NCBI RefSeq assembly: GCF_001530125.1
Contig: NZ_LDUG01000019.1
Span: forward strand, 32,415 to 96,414
Direction of reading: 5' to 3'
DNA: 64,000 nt
From: Thiobacillus denitrificans
GTDB lineage: Bacteria; Pseudomonadota; Gammaproteobacteria; Burkholderiales; Thiobacillaceae
Numbering within the stretch: the first letter of the stretch is position 1; the number at the start of each line of letters is the position of its first letter. The notes under the pieces are model-generated. The model was not told the DNA's origin and did no database searches. It saw nothing but the letters and a program-made list of their open reading frames with translations. Of this stretch, positions 1 to 9,335 are shown piece after piece. The position numbers were made by a program, and so were the translations under genes.

Positions 1-816
1 GGGGTGCATGACGATGGCATCCGGTTTGGCAAGCGCGAGTTTTTCCGATGTCAGGCCGAAGAACTTGAAGTATTCCTGCGCGGAAGGCAGCCGCGCGCCC
101 TTCATGCGTTCGCTCTGCAGGCGCAGCATGATGACCACATCGCAACCGGCAAGGCCGGCCCCCATGTCGTGGAACACCCTGACCCCCATTTGCTCGACCC
201 CGGTGGGGAGCAGGGTTTTTGGGGCGATCACGCGCACTTCCGGCACTCCGAGCGTGGTCAGCGCGTGAATCTGCGAGCGCGCCACCCGCGAATGCAGCAC
301 GTCGCCGACGATGGCCACTGTCAGATTGTGGAATTCGCCCTTGAAGCGGCGGATGGTGAACATGTCGAGCAGGCCCTGCGTCGGATGCGCGTGGCGGCCG
401 TCGCCGGCGTTGATCACCGAAATGTGCGGCGCGACGTGGCGCGCGATGAAGTGCGCCGCCCCCGACTGTCCGTGGCGCACGACGAACATGTCGGCGTGCA
501 TCGCGGCGAGGTTGTCGACAGTGTCGAGAATCGCCTCGCCCTTGGTCTGGCTGGAGGTCGCGATGTTGAGGTTGACGACGTCGGCGGACAGCCGCTTGGC
601 CGCGATCTCGAAGGTGGTGCGGGTGCGCGTCGACGGTTCGAAGAACAGGTTGAAGATCGACTTGCCGCGCAGCAGCGGGACCTTCTTCACCTCGCGCTCG
701 CCGACGTCCATGAAGGATTCGGCGGTGTCGAGAATCTGCGTCAGGATCGCGCGCGGCAGGCCGTCGAGGGTGAGCAGGTGGCGCAGCCTGCCGTCTTCGG
801 TGAGTTGTAGATTCAT
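1..816 (-). CDS. pyrB: Aspartate carbamoyltransferase catalytic subunit, 3' end cut by window edge
   Basis: Catalyses carbamoyl phosphate plus aspartate to carbamoyl-aspartate, the committed step of pyrimidine synthesis, in the cytoplasm. 272 codons are visible. The carbamoyl-phosphate loop ([13 protein letters not shown]) lies near residues 56-68, followed by the conserved [10 protein letters not shown] stretch and the [12 protein letters not shown] motif. The reading frame is still open at base 1, in a final MHP motif; the family is usually around 305-320 residues, so a few dozen C-terminal residues lie outside. The ATG overlaps the pyrR stop by 4 bases (ATGA), so the two are translationally coupled. 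Confidence 0.96.
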   Translation of the reverse strand, partial: MNLQLTEDGRLRHLLTLDGLPRAILTQILDTAESFMDVGEREVKKVPLLRGKSIFNLFFEPSTRTRTTFEIAAKRLSADVVNLNIATSSQTKGEAILDTVDNLAAMHADMFVVRHGQSGAAHFIARHVAPHISVINAGDGRHAHPTQGLLDMFTIRRFKGEFHNLTVAIVGDVLHSRVARSQIHALTTLGVPEVRVIAPKTLLPTGVEQMGVRVFHDMGAGLAGCDVVIMLRLQSERMKGARLPSAQEYFKFFGLTSEKLALAKPDAIVMHP

Positions 817-1310
817 GCGAGGGAAAGAGTCAGATGGCCGTCGTCGAGGCGCGAAAGATTGATGTTCTGGTGGGCCGGCACGTCGAGTGCGAGCCCTGTG
901 AAATCCGGGTGGATCGGTAGCTCGTGGCCGCCGCGGTCGACCAGCACCGCCAGCCGGATCGAAGCCGGACGGCCGTAGTCGAACAGCTCGTTCATCGCCG
1001 CGCGCACCGTGCGGCCGCTGTACAGCACGTCGTCGACCAGCAGGATGTCGCGGTTTTCCAGGTCGAAGGGCAGGTTGGACGGCTTCACCTGCGGGTGCAG
1101 CCCGATGCGCGAAAAGTCGTCGCGGTAGAAGGAGATGTCGAGCATGCCGAGCGGCAGTGGGCACTGCAGCAACGCGTGCAGGCGTTCGGCCACCCATACG
1201 CCGCCGGTGTGTATGCCGACGATGACGATATCCGGCGTGATGGTGGGCGCGATGGCGTCGGCCATGCGGGCAATCAGCGGGTCGACGTCAGGCAATGAGG
1301 CGTGCATCAA
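813..1310 (-). CDS. pyrR: Bifunctional pyrimidine regulator / uracil phosphoribosyltransferase PyrR
   Basis: A 165-residue type I phosphoribosyltransferase. The PRPP-binding loop [18 protein letters not shown] is in the second half, and [14 protein letters not shown] is near residues 31-44. In Gram-positives PyrR is an RNA-binding attenuator that also makes UMP from uracil. In proteobacteria the copy next to pyrB is assumed to act on the same pathway, but no attenuator hairpin is evident here. The start overlaps the end of ruvX by 23 bases. Two adjacent ATG codons (1310 and 1307) are possible starts. Confidence 0.93.
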   Translation of the reverse strand: MMHASLPDVDPLIARMADAIAPTITPDIVIVGIHTGGVWVAERLHALLQCPLPLGMLDISFYRDDFSRIGLHPQVKPSNLPFDLENRDILLVDDVLYSGRTVRAAMNELFDYGRPASIRLAVLVDRGGHELPIHPDFTGLALDVPAHQNINLSRLDDGHLTLSLA

Positions 1311-1725
1311 AAAATCCTTGCAATATCAGTTGGGCGGCGACAGCGTCCACCAACGCCTTGTTCTTCTTGCCGTGAATGCCGCGTTCGTGCAATTCGGACT
1401 CGGCGGCCGTGCTGGTGTGGCGCTCGTCCACCAGAAACACCGGCAGCTTGAAACGCGATTCTAATTTGCGCGCGAAGTTTTTGGCCACCCGCGTCATTTC
1501 ATGTTCGCTGCCGTCGGCGTGGGTGGGCAGCCCCAGCACCAGCAGCACCGGCTGCCATTCGGCAACCAGCCTGGCGATGGCGGCCAGCCGCTCGTCATTG
1601 GAACCTGCCTGGATGACGGTGAGCGGATGGGCGACTCCGATTGACAGTTCGCCCGAGGCGACGCCGGTGCGCTTCAGCCCCAGGTCGAAGGCCAGCACCG
1701 TGCCGTGGGTCGATTCCGGGTTCAA
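1288..1725 (-). CDS. ruvX: Putative pre-16S rRNA nuclease / Holliday junction resolvase-like RuvX (YqgF)
   Basis: RNase H-fold protein of 145 residues. The first catalytic Asp is in [14 protein letters not shown], the second acidic site in [12 protein letters not shown], and DERHTST and [10 protein letters not shown] come near the end. YqgF/RuvX matures the 5' end of 16S rRNA in E. coli. I place the start at the TTG at 1725, because it overlaps the yqgE stop as TTGA and gives normal family length. The frame stays open upstream to 1848, but that part lies inside yqgE and has no family features. Confidence 0.9.
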   Translation of the reverse strand: MNPESTHGTVLAFDLGLKRTGVASGELSIGVAHPLTVIQAGSNDERLAAIARLVAEWQPVLLVLGLPTHADGSEHEMTRVAKNFARKLESRFKLPVFLVDERHTSTAAESELHERGIHGKKNKALVDAVAAQLILQGFFDARLIA

Positions 1726-2279
1726 GCGTGCCCGGCTTCTTCGGACAGGCTGGCGAAGTCGATGCCGAGGCGCTTCATCGCTGCAGGCAGGCGTTCTTCG
1801 GGCGCCAGGTCGAAGATCACCTGCGGGTCTGCGGCCACTGACAGCCACGCGTTCTGCTTGATTTCCTCTTCCAGCTGGCCGGCTGACCAGCCTGCATAGC
1901 CCAGCGAGACCATGAATTTTTCAGGCCCCGCGCCTTGGCTCACTGCTTCCAGCACATCCTTCGAGGTGGTGAGGCTGACCGCGTCGTTGACGGTGAGGGT
2001 GGAGCTGAAGGTGAGCGGCGGCGTGTGCAGCACAAAGCCGCGTTCGGTCTGCACCGGGCCGCCAAAGTAGACGGTCTTTCGTTGCAGGCGCTCGGGCAGC
2101 GACAGTCCGATCTGCTCGAACAGCGTCGACAAGTCCAGATCAATCGGCCGGTTGACCACCACGCCCAGCGCGCCCTGCTCGCTGTGGTCGCAGATATAGG
2201 TCAGCGTGCCGTTGAAATTGGGATCGACCATGCCCGGCATGGCGATCAGAAAATTGTGGGTGAGATTGACGGTATCCAT
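1722..2279 (-). CDS. yqgE: UPF0301 / AlgH family protein YqgE
   Basis: Conserved 185-residue cytoplasmic protein of the DUF179 family. It has the N-terminal [14 protein letters not shown] segment, the [10 protein letters not shown] motif and the VYFGGPVQ motif. The biochemical function is not established. It is the first gene of yqgE-ruvX-pyrR-pyrB, whose members all overlap by a few bases, so it is probably transcribed from the short gap shared with the divergent photolyase gene (2280-2364). That gap contains an inverted repeat, TGCCT-N6-AGGCA, at 2301-2316. Confidence 0.93.
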   Translation of the reverse strand: MDTVNLTHNFLIAMPGMVDPNFNGTLTYICDHSEQGALGVVVNRPIDLDLSTLFEQIGLSLPERLQRKTVYFGGPVQTERGFVLHTPPLTFSSTLTVNDAVSLTTSKDVLEAVSQGAGPEKFMVSLGYAGWSAGQLEEEIKQNAWLSVAADPQVIFDLAPEERLPAAMKRLGIDFASLSEEAGHA

Positions 2280-2364
2280 GATTGCCCTCCCATTGTAATC
2301 TGCCTCAAATCAGGCAAACACCCTTTTTGCACCTGTTCCTACACTATAGCGGCCAGTATGCCCC

Positions 2365-3801
2365 ATGACTGAATATGCACGCGCCCTGGTGTGGTTTCGC
2401 CGCGATCTGCGCGACTTCGACCACGCTGCGCTCTACCATGCACTCAAGCGAAGCCGCCAGGTCGTGTGTGCCTTCATATTCGACCGCGACATCCTCGATA
2501 CGCTCCCCGATCCGGCTGACCGCCGGGTCGAATTCATCCACGCCAGCGTCGGCGAACTGCAGCAGGCCCTGGCGGCCCGGGGCGGCGGCCTTGTTGTCAG
2601 ACATGGCGTCGCGCGCGACGAGATCGTGCAATTGGCGGCCGACTTCCAGGCCGAAGCCGTGTTCTTCAACCACGACGACGATCCTGCCGCCCTGGTGCGC
2701 GACGCCGCCGTCGAAGCTGCGCTGCGCGCGCGCGACATCGCCGTCCATCACACCAAGGATGCGGTGATCTTCGAGCGTGAGGAAGTGCTTACCGCCGGCG
2801 GCACGCCTTACAGCGTCTTCACCCCCTACAAGAATGCCTGGCTGAAAAGGCTGACGCCGTTTGACCTGCAAGCCTACCCGGTCGATGTCTATACCAACCG
2901 GCTGGCGGCGCAGTCCTCTGTCATTCCGAGCCTTCAGGACATGGGGTTTGAGCCCACCAACCTGTTTGAAATGAAGCTGCCCACCGGCATGGCGGGCGGC
3001 GCGCAGCTGTTCGAGGACTTTCTCGACCGCATTGACCGCTATCAGGACGCGCGCGACTTTCCCGCGCAGAAGGGCCCGTCGACTCTGTCGGTGCATCTGC
3101 GCTTCGGTACGGTGTCGATTCGCCAGCTCGCAGCCGCGGCCTGGCAGCAGGGCGGGCGCGGCGCGCAGACCTGGCTGTCCGAACTGATCTGGCGCGATTT
3201 CTATCATCAGATTCTCTGGCACCGCCCCGACGTCGCCTGCGGGCATAGCTTCAAACGCCAATACGACGCGCTGCCGTGGCCGAATCCGCCCGGCCATTTC
3301 GAAGCCTGGTGCGAAGCACGCACCGGCTACCCGCTGGTCGACGCCGCGATGCGCCAACTCAACCAGACCGGCTATATGCACAACCGCCTGCGCATGGTCG
3401 CCGCCTCGTTCCTGGCCAAGGATCTGCTGGTCGACTGGCGGCTCGGCGAGCGCTACTTCGCCGACACGCTGATCGATTTCGACCTCGCCGCCAACAGCGG
3501 CGGCTGGCAATGGGCGGCCTCGGTCGGCTGCGACGCCCAGCCCTGGTTTCGCATCTTCAATCCGGTGACGCAATCCGAGCGCTTCGACGCGCAGGGAAAA
3601 TTTATCCGTCGCTATCTGCCCGAACTCGCCCACGTGCCCGACACGTTCATCCATTCGCCGTGGACGCTGCCTGCCGCCGAGCAGCAGCGCGCGGGCTGCG
3701 TCATCGGGCGCGATTACCCGTTGCCGATCGTCGATCACGCCGTGCAAAGGGGGCTGGCGCTGGCGCTTTTCAAGCAGGCCGCGCTGCCTGCGCTAAAGTA
3801 G
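2365..3801 (+). CDS. phrB: Deoxyribodipyrimidine photolyase
   Basis: Light-driven repair of cyclobutane pyrimidine dimers using FAD and an antenna cofactor. The 478-residue protein begins with the photolyase N-terminal domain (ALVWFRRDLRDFDH). The C-terminal FAD-binding domain shows SELIWRDFYHQIL, TGYPLVDAAMRQL, MHNRLRM and WASVGCDAQPWFRIFNP. These motifs fit class I CPD photolyases rather than cryptochrome-DASH, although substrate class cannot be proven from motifs. It is divergent from yqgE. Confidence 0.95.
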   Translation: MTEYARALVWFRRDLRDFDHAALYHALKRSRQVVCAFIFDRDILDTLPDPADRRVEFIHASVGELQQALAARGGGLVVRHGVARDEIVQLAADFQAEAVFFNHDDDPAALVRDAAVEAALRARDIAVHHTKDAVIFEREEVLTAGGTPYSVFTPYKNAWLKRLTPFDLQAYPVDVYTNRLAAQSSVIPSLQDMGFEPTNLFEMKLPTGMAGGAQLFEDFLDRIDRYQDARDFPAQKGPSTLSVHLRFGTVSIRQLAAAAWQQGGRGAQTWLSELIWRDFYHQILWHRPDVACGHSFKRQYDALPWPNPPGHFEAWCEARTGYPLVDAAMRQLNQTGYMHNRLRMVAASFLAKDLLVDWRLGERYFADTLIDFDLAANSGGWQWAASVGCDAQPWFRIFNPVTQSERFDAQGKFIRRYLPELAHVPDTFIHSPWTLPAAEQQRAGCVIGRDYPLPIVDHAVQRGLALALFKQAALPALK

Positions 3802-3839
3802 CGTTCGCGGCGTAACGCCGCATCCAACAAGGAGGTTTT

Positions 3840-4184
3840 ATGGCGGTATGGTTGATTCCCGCGGTCAAGGCAATTCTGCCTTTCATCAGTCCGATCGTTT
3901 CATCGGCGCTGCCGGTGTTTACCACGCGCAAAAGTGACGAGGCGGCCGCAGCCCAGACCGGCGTCTTGCAGCAGCAGATCACCGAGCTGCAGTCGGCGGC
4001 CTCGCAGAATGCGCGGCACGTCAAGGAACTGGCCGAGCAGTTGCAGAAAACAGTGACCGCGCTCGAGCAGGGCGCGGCCGTCGCAGAGTCGCGCTTCAGG
4101 CAGACCGCCGTGCTGTGCGGTGTGGCCGTCGCGTTCTCGCTGTTCGCCATCGGTGTTTCGCTGTTCGTCCTTTTTTCGGGCTAG
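3840..4184 (+). CDS. Small hypothetical membrane protein with coiled coil
   Basis: A 114-residue protein that I do not recognise. A hydrophobic N-terminus (residues 1-28, LIPAVKAILPFISPIVSSAL) is followed by a Gln/Glu-rich stretch with heptad character (about 38-85). A clear C-terminal transmembrane helix (about 90-112) ends at the stop. A strong Shine-Dalgarno AAGGAGG lies at about 3829-3835, upstream of the ATG. This supports translation despite the lack of an assignable family. The architecture would suit a small membrane-anchored scaffold; that is a guess. Confidence 0.7.
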   Translation: MAVWLIPAVKAILPFISPIVSSALPVFTTRKSDEAAAAQTGVLQQQITELQSAASQNARHVKELAEQLQKTVTALEQGAAVAESRFRQTAVLCGVAVAFSLFAIGVSLFVLFSG

Positions 4185-4281
4185 CGCGGGGGGCGATTTG
4201 CTTTTCGCGGCGCGCCACCCACACTTGAAAGGCGCATGGCGCGCAAACCGCTTGCTCAATCACGCTCGAGGAGCCAATCGC

Positions 4282-4863
4282 ATGGCAAATTTCAAAATTG
4301 AAGACATCGAAGGAATCGGCCCTGTGCTGGGGGAAAAATTCCGCTCCGCCGGCGTGAAGGGCACGGATGCGCTGCTGAAAAACGCGTTGACGCCCAGTCA
4401 GCGCAAGGCGCTGGCGGAAAAAACCGGCCTGTCCGAAGCGCGCGTGCTGAAGTTCGCGAACAGGGTCGATCTCTATCGGGTCAGCGGTGTGGGCGCCGAA
4501 TATGCCGAGTTGCTCGAAGTCGCGGGGGTCGACACGGTGCCCGAACTCGCCACGCGGAACGCGGCCAGCCTCACCCAGGCAATGTCGGCCGTCAATCAGG
4601 AGAAGAAGCTGACCCGCCAGGTGCCTGCGGAATCCGCGGTGACGAAATGGATCGAGCAGGCCAAGGGACTGCCCCGAATGCTGGCATACCGATCCGGATG
4701 GAATGAAAAAGCCGGGCAATGCCCGGCTTTTTCATTCCATCATTTCAAACTGGAATCGACAGCGCTTACGCGGCCTTTTCGTGGTGATAACCGGTTACGG
4801 TATCCACTTCGGATTTGGAACCCAGAATCACCGGCACGCGCTGGTGCAGGCCTTCGGGGCTGA
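4282..4863 (+). CDS. DUF4332-like helix-hairpin-helix protein, C-terminus runs through a terminator
   Basis: The N-terminal part ([20 protein letters not shown]) and the later [20 protein letters not shown] both look like helix-hairpin-helix units, as in DUF4332 proteins. Homologues normally stop soon after the WIEQAKGLP segment (about residue 130). Here the frame continues through the perfect hairpin at 4697-4741 and about 100 bases antisense to the fbp 3' end. A TGA in another frame sits right at the hairpin (4704-4706), so a 1-base indel near the C-terminus, or a sequencing error, is likely. The start is supported by GAGGAG about 9 bases upstream. The true end is uncertain. Confidence 0.7.
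   Translation: MANFKIEDIEGIGPVLGEKFRSAGVKGTDALLKNALTPSQRKALAEKTGLSEARVLKFANRVDLYRVSGVGAEYAELLEVAGVDTVPELATRNAASLTQAMSAVNQEKKLTRQVPAESAVTKWIEQAKGLPRMLAYRSGWNEKAGQCPAFSFHHFKLESTALTRPFRGDNRLRYPLRIWNPESPARAGAGLRG
4697..4741. terminator. Bidirectional intrinsic terminator between convergent genes
   Basis: A perfect 21-bp inverted repeat with a 3-base loop (AAT), with a GC core (GCCGGGC/GCCCGGC) flanked by A and T tracts on both sides. It ends transcripts of both the upstream + strand gene and fbp on the - strand. Confidence 0.9.
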
Positions 4864-5779
4864 GATCGAGGATGCGCTCACGACCGGTGGTGGCGGCGCC
4901 GCCAGCCTGTTCGACGATGAAGGCCATCGGGTTGGCTTCGTACAGCAGACGCAGCTTGCCGGCCTTGGCGGGATCCTTGGTGTCCTTGGGGTACATGAAG
5001 ATGCCGCCGCGAGTCAGGATGCGGTGCACTTCGGCCACCATCGAGGCGACCCAGCGCATGTTGAAGTCCTTGCCGCGCGGGCCGGTCTTGCCGGCGAGGC
5101 ATTCGTCGACGTAGCGCTGCACCGGCTTTTCCCAGAAACGCATGTTGGAGGCGTTGATCGCGAATTCGCGGGTTTCGGTCGGAATCTTCATGCTGGGGTG
5201 GGTCAGCACGAACTCGCCGACGTCGCGGTCGAGGGTGAAGCCGTGGGTGCCGTGGCCGAAGGTCAGCACCAGCATGGTCGACGAACCGTAGATCGCATAG
5301 CCGGCGCACACCTGCTGGGCGCCGGGCTGCAGGAAGTCCTCGGTCTTGGCGGCGCGGCCGGCGACCGGGGCTTTCAAAATCGAGAAGATGGTGCCGACCG
5401 AGATGTTGACGTCGACGTTGCTTGATCCGTCGAGCGGATCGAACACCAGCAGGTACTTGCCGAGCGGATACTGGCTGGGGATCGGATAGAGCTCATCCAT
5501 TTCTTCGGAGGCCATGCCGGCCAGGTGGCCGCCCCACTCGTTGGCGCCGATCATGATGTCATTGGTGATGACGTCGAGCTTCTTCTGCGTTTCGCCCTGG
5601 ATGTTCTCGGAATCCAGCGAACCCATCACGCCCAGCAGCGCGCCCTTGTTGACGACGTTGGAAATCGCCTTGCAGGCAATGACGACGTCGTTCAGCAGCG
5701 AGGTGAAATCGCCGGTGGCGCCGGCGGTGCGGCGCTGCTCTTCAATGATGAACTGGGTAAGTGTGGTGCCGGTATGCAT
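4766..5779 (-). CDS. fbp: Fructose-1,6-bisphosphatase class I
   Basis: Hydrolyses fructose 1,6-bisphosphate to fructose 6-phosphate, for gluconeogenesis or, in an autotroph, the Calvin cycle. The 337-residue protein has the class I metal and substrate motif [14 protein letters not shown] and the C-terminal [14 protein letters not shown]. The start ATG is preceded by a GGAG Shine-Dalgarno 7 bases away. It stands alone between a terminator and its own AT-rich promoter region. No other Calvin cycle genes are in the window. Confidence 0.97.
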   Translation of the reverse strand: MHTGTTLTQFIIEEQRRTAGATGDFTSLLNDVVIACKAISNVVNKGALLGVMGSLDSENIQGETQKKLDVITNDIMIGANEWGGHLAGMASEEMDELYPIPSQYPLGKYLLVFDPLDGSSNVDVNISVGTIFSILKAPVAGRAAKTEDFLQPGAQQVCAGYAIYGSSTMLVLTFGHGTHGFTLDRDVGEFVLTHPSMKIPTETREFAINASNMRFWEKPVQRYVDECLAGKTGPRGKDFNMRWVASMVAEVHRILTRGGIFMYPKDTKDPAKAGKLRLLYEANPMAFIVEQAGGAATTGRERILDLSPEGLHQRVPVILGSKSEVDTVTGYHHEKAA

Positions 5780-5795
5780 GGTCTGACTCCGAAAT

Positions 5796-5820
5796 GTATA
5801 AGTAAATCATAATATTATAC
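5796..5820 (-). promoter_or_regulatory. Probable fbp promoter with inverted repeat
   Basis: An AT-rich patch just upstream of fbp contains a consensus -10 hexamer TATAAT on the - strand (5814-5819). It lies inside an inverted repeat GTATAA-N13-TTATAC. No good -35 hexamer is visible, so an activator may be needed. The regulator is unknown. Confidence 0.5.
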
Positions 5821-5841
5821 ATGAGCGGGATTGGCCGCTGC

Positions 5842-6732
5842 TTAGTCTGTTCCCACCAATTGATCCGAGCGGGTGAAGGTCCAGGTGCGCGTGATGGACA
5901 GAATGTCGGCCTTTTCCCGCATGTCGTCGGGGAAGCGCGCGTAGGGCGCGGCAAGCTCGACGATCCTGATCGCAGCGGTGTCGAGAATCTTGGAGCCGGA
6001 GGAACGGTTGACGTCGACCTGCTCGATGCGGCCATCGGAATGGATCGACACGGTCAGCTGGAGACTGCCGTAGAGACCCTGGCGGCGCGCGGCTTCGGGA
6101 TAGTTGACGTTGCCGACCCGCTCGACCTTGGTGACCCAGTCCTCGACGTAGCGCGCAAATGCGTATTCCTTGACGTTGGCGCCGACGAAGGCGCGCTTGG
6201 GACGCTTCTGGTATTCGTCCCACTCCTGCGAGATGCGCGCCTGCAGCTGCGCCATTTCACGCGCCTGCTGGTTGATCTGGCTGAGGTCGACGGCGGGCTG
6301 AGCCGGCGTCGGCGGCGCCGCCTGCGGCCGCTCCTGCAGCTGGCCGTTGGGCTGAAGCTGGGTCAGCAAGGCCTTGGCCTGCTGTTCAAGCGCGGCCACC
6401 CGCGCCTGCAAGGCAGCTTCTTCGCTGCCGGTCTGGGTTTCGCTACTGGCGGGCAGCGGGCTCTTCAAGCGTCGGTCTTCATCGATATTGCCGCCACCGG
6501 CCAGGCTCACCTGCGCCAGGGCGTCTGGGCTGAGGGGCGTTTCCAAGGTTTTGGCGTTGACCAGCACCACTTCCATCGGCAGGTTGGGATCCTCGAACAG
6601 GCGCGGGTTGATCTGCACGAACTGGGTCGACAGCACCACGCCGTGCACCGCCGCAGACGCCAGCAGGGCCAGTGCGATGCGCGTGCCCTGTTTGGACGGT
6701 TCGGCGAGGAGGATAGGGGGAGCAGCGGACAC
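5842..6732 (-). CDS. TonB-family energy transducer-like protein
   Basis: A 296-residue protein with one N-terminal transmembrane helix (about residues 18-38), a periplasmic coiled-coil/Gln-rich and Pro-rich linker (about 100-170), and a TonB C-terminal domain. The last shows NYPEAARRQGLYGSL and VNRSSGSKILDTAAIRIV. TonB proteins pass proton-motive energy to outer-membrane receptors, with ExbB/ExbD, which are not in the window. It follows the RNase II-type gene on the same strand, an order seen in other Betaproteobacteria. Whether it serves TonB-dependent transport or is a structural relative cannot be told. Confidence 0.85.
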   Translation of the reverse strand: MSAAPPILLAEPSKQGTRIALALLASAAVHGVVLSTQFVQINPRLFEDPNLPMEVVLVNAKTLETPLSPDALAQVSLAGGGNIDEDRRLKSPLPASSETQTGSEEAALQARVAALEQQAKALLTQLQPNGQLQERPQAAPPTPAQPAVDLSQINQQAREMAQLQARISQEWDEYQKRPKRAFVGANVKEYAFARYVEDWVTKVERVGNVNYPEAARRQGLYGSLQLTVSIHSDGRIEQVDVNRSSGSKILDTAAIRIVELAAPYARFPDDMREKADILSITRTWTFTRSDQLVGTD

Positions 6733-6764
6733 GATGCAGGCAGAAAGTGGAATCAGTTTTGATT

Positions 6765-8648
6765 TTACGGAAGCGCGACGCTGCTGTCAGGCGGCGTCTC
6801 CAGGGTTTCCTGGTACTCGGCGTGAAAGTGGATGTCGAGCAGGTCGATATTCGAAATCGCCAGCCGCACCCGCGCTCCCGCAGCGACGCCCATCACCGAT
6901 GGTGCGCGCGTCACCAGCGGCAGCGTGTCGAGGCGCACCAGGTCTTCGCGGATGACTTTGGCGGTGACCTCCTGAATGTCTTCCTGCTGCATCCAGCGCA
7001 GCATCCAGTAACGCTCCAGCCGCCGCTGGAACTCATTGTAGGCATCGTAGGCCAGCTCGAACTCGCGCACCACTGAAAATAGCTGCTCGCTCCTCGGCGG
7101 GTAGACCGGATCGCCACCCTGCACCAGGCTGATCAGCTGGCGCTGGTTGACGAGATCCACATAGCGCCGCAGCGGCGACGACGACCACGCATACTGGTCG
7201 ACGCCGAGGCCGACGTGCGGATCGGGCGAAGTCGTCATGCGCGTCTTGCCGTTGGACTGCGCGCGATAAATCCCCGGCACCTTTTTCTCCGCCAGCCAGC
7301 CGCCCCAGTGCGCGTTGGCGAAAATCATCAGCTCGGACACCACCTTGTCGATCGGGCTGCCGCGCTTGCGCGGCACGATGCTGATGCGATCGTTGTCGAC
7401 CTTGAAGTTGTAGTCGACGCGGTCGACCGTGTCGGCCTTGCCGCGCCCGGCTTCCAGCACCGCGGAAAAATCGCGCAGCCATTCGAGCTCGCGACGATAC
7501 GGGTAGTCGGGCACGGCCGGGTTCTTCAGGGTGTCGTCGTTGAACAGCACCTCCAACGTCTCGTGGCGCAGGTTGTCGGCGATGTGCACCATTTCGAGCT
7601 TGGATTCGGTGCCGAGCACGCGCAGGTCGGGCGCCACGTCCACGTACAGCGACAGCGCCGGGCAGTCGTGGGTTTCGCCCAGCGTGTAATGGTGGATCAG
7701 CGCCTCCGGCAGCATGGTGATCTTGCCGCCGGGGTAGTACACGGTGGAGAGTCGCTCGCGCGCGACGCGGTCGAGTTCCGAGCCGGGGGTAATGCCGAGC
7801 GCGGGCGCCGCGATGTGGATGCCGACGCGCACGCTGCCGTCGTCGCGCCACTCGACCGACAGCGCATCGTCGATCTCAGTGGTCGCCTCGTCGTCCATCG
7901 AGAAGGCGCGCACGGTGCTTTTCGGCAGTTCGGGCGGGTCGCTTGGATGTAAAGCAGCCGGCTCGGTGACGTCGGCGAACCCGGTGCCGCGCGGAAAGTA
8001 TTCCAGCAGGAAGGTCGCCAGATGGAAATCGAGCGTCGACGGAATCGCGCCGCAGCGTTCGATCAGTCTCAATTGGGACAGCCCGGTGGCCGCCGCCGCG
8101 TCTTCCAGCGCCTTGTATTCCAGCGTGTTCTTGTCCGGCGCGATGAGGATGCGCGGGATCAGAGAGGCGTATTCCTCCGGCAGCCGGAAGGCCGCCAGCG
8201 CGGCGGCCAGATGCGCCTGCCGCTCCGCCGCCAGGCGCTTTTTCTCCACCCCAGCCTTGGCTGCCGCCAGCGTTTCGGCCGGCGCCGGGCGGTAGCGGCC
8301 ACGGCCTCTTTTGTGGAAATAGATCGGCGAGCCATGCAGCTTCAGCAACAGCGCCACCGATTCCGGCGGCGTCGGCGCGTGGCCGTAGTACTCCTGCGCC
8401 AGTTCCCCGAAGCCGAACTCGTCGGCGCCCGCTGCCTCCCACAGAAAGTCGGCGTCGAGCTCCGCCGCCAGCGTCTCCGCCTCGGCCATCACCTCGGTCG
8501 GCGCCGGCGCGGCGAAGCGCAGCAGGATGTTGGCCGCCTTGATCTTGCTGCGCTTGCCCGAGGCGGTTTCCACCTGTGCCGTGGCGTCGGTTTCGGACAG
8601 GATGGAACCGGCCTTGAAATGGCCGTCCTCTTCAAAGATCAGGTACAT
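6765..8648 (-). CDS. RNase II/R family exoribonuclease (RNB domain)
   Basis: A 627-residue protein with a central RNB catalytic domain. The Asp-rich active-site segment is FSMDDEATTEIDDALSVE (around residue 255). The later DQYAWSSSPLRRYVDLVNQRQL is the usual RNB end motif. RNB enzymes degrade RNA 3' to 5' hydrolytically. The flanking N- and C-terminal regions are not convincing cold-shock or S1 domains, so this is a divergent RNB protein rather than canonical rnb or rnr. Its start lies 6 bases after the yqiA-like stop, so the two are probably one transcript. Confidence 0.9.
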   Translation of the reverse strand: MYLIFEEDGHFKAGSILSETDATAQVETASGKRSKIKAANILLRFAAPAPTEVMAEAETLAAELDADFLWEAAGADEFGFGELAQEYYGHAPTPPESVALLLKLHGSPIYFHKRGRGRYRPAPAETLAAAKAGVEKKRLAAERQAHLAAALAAFRLPEEYASLIPRILIAPDKNTLEYKALEDAAAATGLSQLRLIERCGAIPSTLDFHLATFLLEYFPRGTGFADVTEPAALHPSDPPELPKSTVRAFSMDDEATTEIDDALSVEWRDDGSVRVGIHIAAPALGITPGSELDRVARERLSTVYYPGGKITMLPEALIHHYTLGETHDCPALSLYVDVAPDLRVLGTESKLEMVHIADNLRHETLEVLFNDDTLKNPAVPDYPYRRELEWLRDFSAVLEAGRGKADTVDRVDYNFKVDNDRISIVPRKRGSPIDKVVSELMIFANAHWGGWLAEKKVPGIYRAQSNGKTRMTTSPDPHVGLGVDQYAWSSSPLRRYVDLVNQRQLISLVQGGDPVYPPRSEQLFSVVREFELAYDAYNEFQRRLERYWMLRWMQQEDIQEVTAKVIREDLVRLDTLPLVTRAPSVMGVAAGARVRLAISNIDLLDIHFHAEYQETLETPPDSSVALP

Positions 8649-8654
8649 GAAAAA

Positions 8655-9212
8655 TCAGAAATCCAGAATGGTTTGGTAGTGGCGCTCGAACCCGGCAAAG
8701 CCGTGGTCGCCGCCGTCTTCGATGATCTGCGTGGCGCCGGCATAGTAGGCCACCGCATCGCGGTAATCGAGTACCTCGTCGCCGGTCTGCGCCAGCAGCA
8801 GGCAGCGTTCAGGCCGAGTGATGCGTTCGACATCCAGTGCCGCGAGTTCGTTCAGGTGCGCTTCGGTGAGCATCCACTTCTCGCCGGTGTGCCAGTTGGT
8901 CTGCGGGCCGAGCGCGGCGCGCAGCAGTGTGTGGGCGTGCACCGCCGGGTTCACCAGCACCGCCTTCCAGCCGTGTTTTTCCGCCAGATAGGTGGCGTAG
9001 ACGCCGCCCAGCGAACTGCCAATCAGCGTGACCGATTCGGGGCGGCGTTGTTCCAGTTCGGCCTCAACTAGCGCGATGGCCGCGCGCGGGCTATTGGGTA
9101 GCGCCGGGCAATAGTAGTCCGCCTGGCGGCCGAGGCTGGCCATGTGCTCGCCGAGCTGGCGGGCCTTGCCGGACGCGGGGGAGGAATTGAAGCCGTGGAG
9201 ATAGACAATCAT
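8655..9212 (-). CDS. yqiA: YqiA/YcfP-family alpha/beta hydrolase (esterase)
   Basis: A 185-residue alpha/beta hydrolase starting MIVYLHGFNSSPASGKA. The nucleophile elbow is IGSSLGGVYATYLA (Ser near residue 66), and the terminal GGDHGF provides the catalytic His. YqiA of E. coli is an esterase active on short acyl esters; the physiological substrate is unknown. It is the first gene of the cluster running into the RNase II and TonB-type genes. Confidence 0.88.
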   Translation of the reverse strand: MIVYLHGFNSSPASGKARQLGEHMASLGRQADYYCPALPNSPRAAIALVEAELEQRRPESVTLIGSSLGGVYATYLAEKHGWKAVLVNPAVHAHTLLRAALGPQTNWHTGEKWMLTEAHLNELAALDVERITRPERCLLLAQTGDEVLDYRDAVAYYAGATQIIEDGGDHGFAGFERHYQTILDF

Positions 9213-9335
9213 CCCGGAATTTTACCGGGGTGGCTCGGTTTCCAGAAATGAGCGAACCGCCTCAGTCGTTAAAGCAGGAGAAATCGGCCTTGGTGACGCC
9301 GCGTCGAGATGCAGTAGACCAGGGCACGGACGCAG

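Noticed and set aside
4-810. Open frame on the + strand at the window start
   Set aside because: It is the complement of pyrB, whose motifs are clear on the - strand; the + translation has no recognisable family.
2344-3747. A 467-codon open frame on the - strand across phrB
   Set aside because: Shadow of the photolyase gene, which has all family motifs on the + strand.
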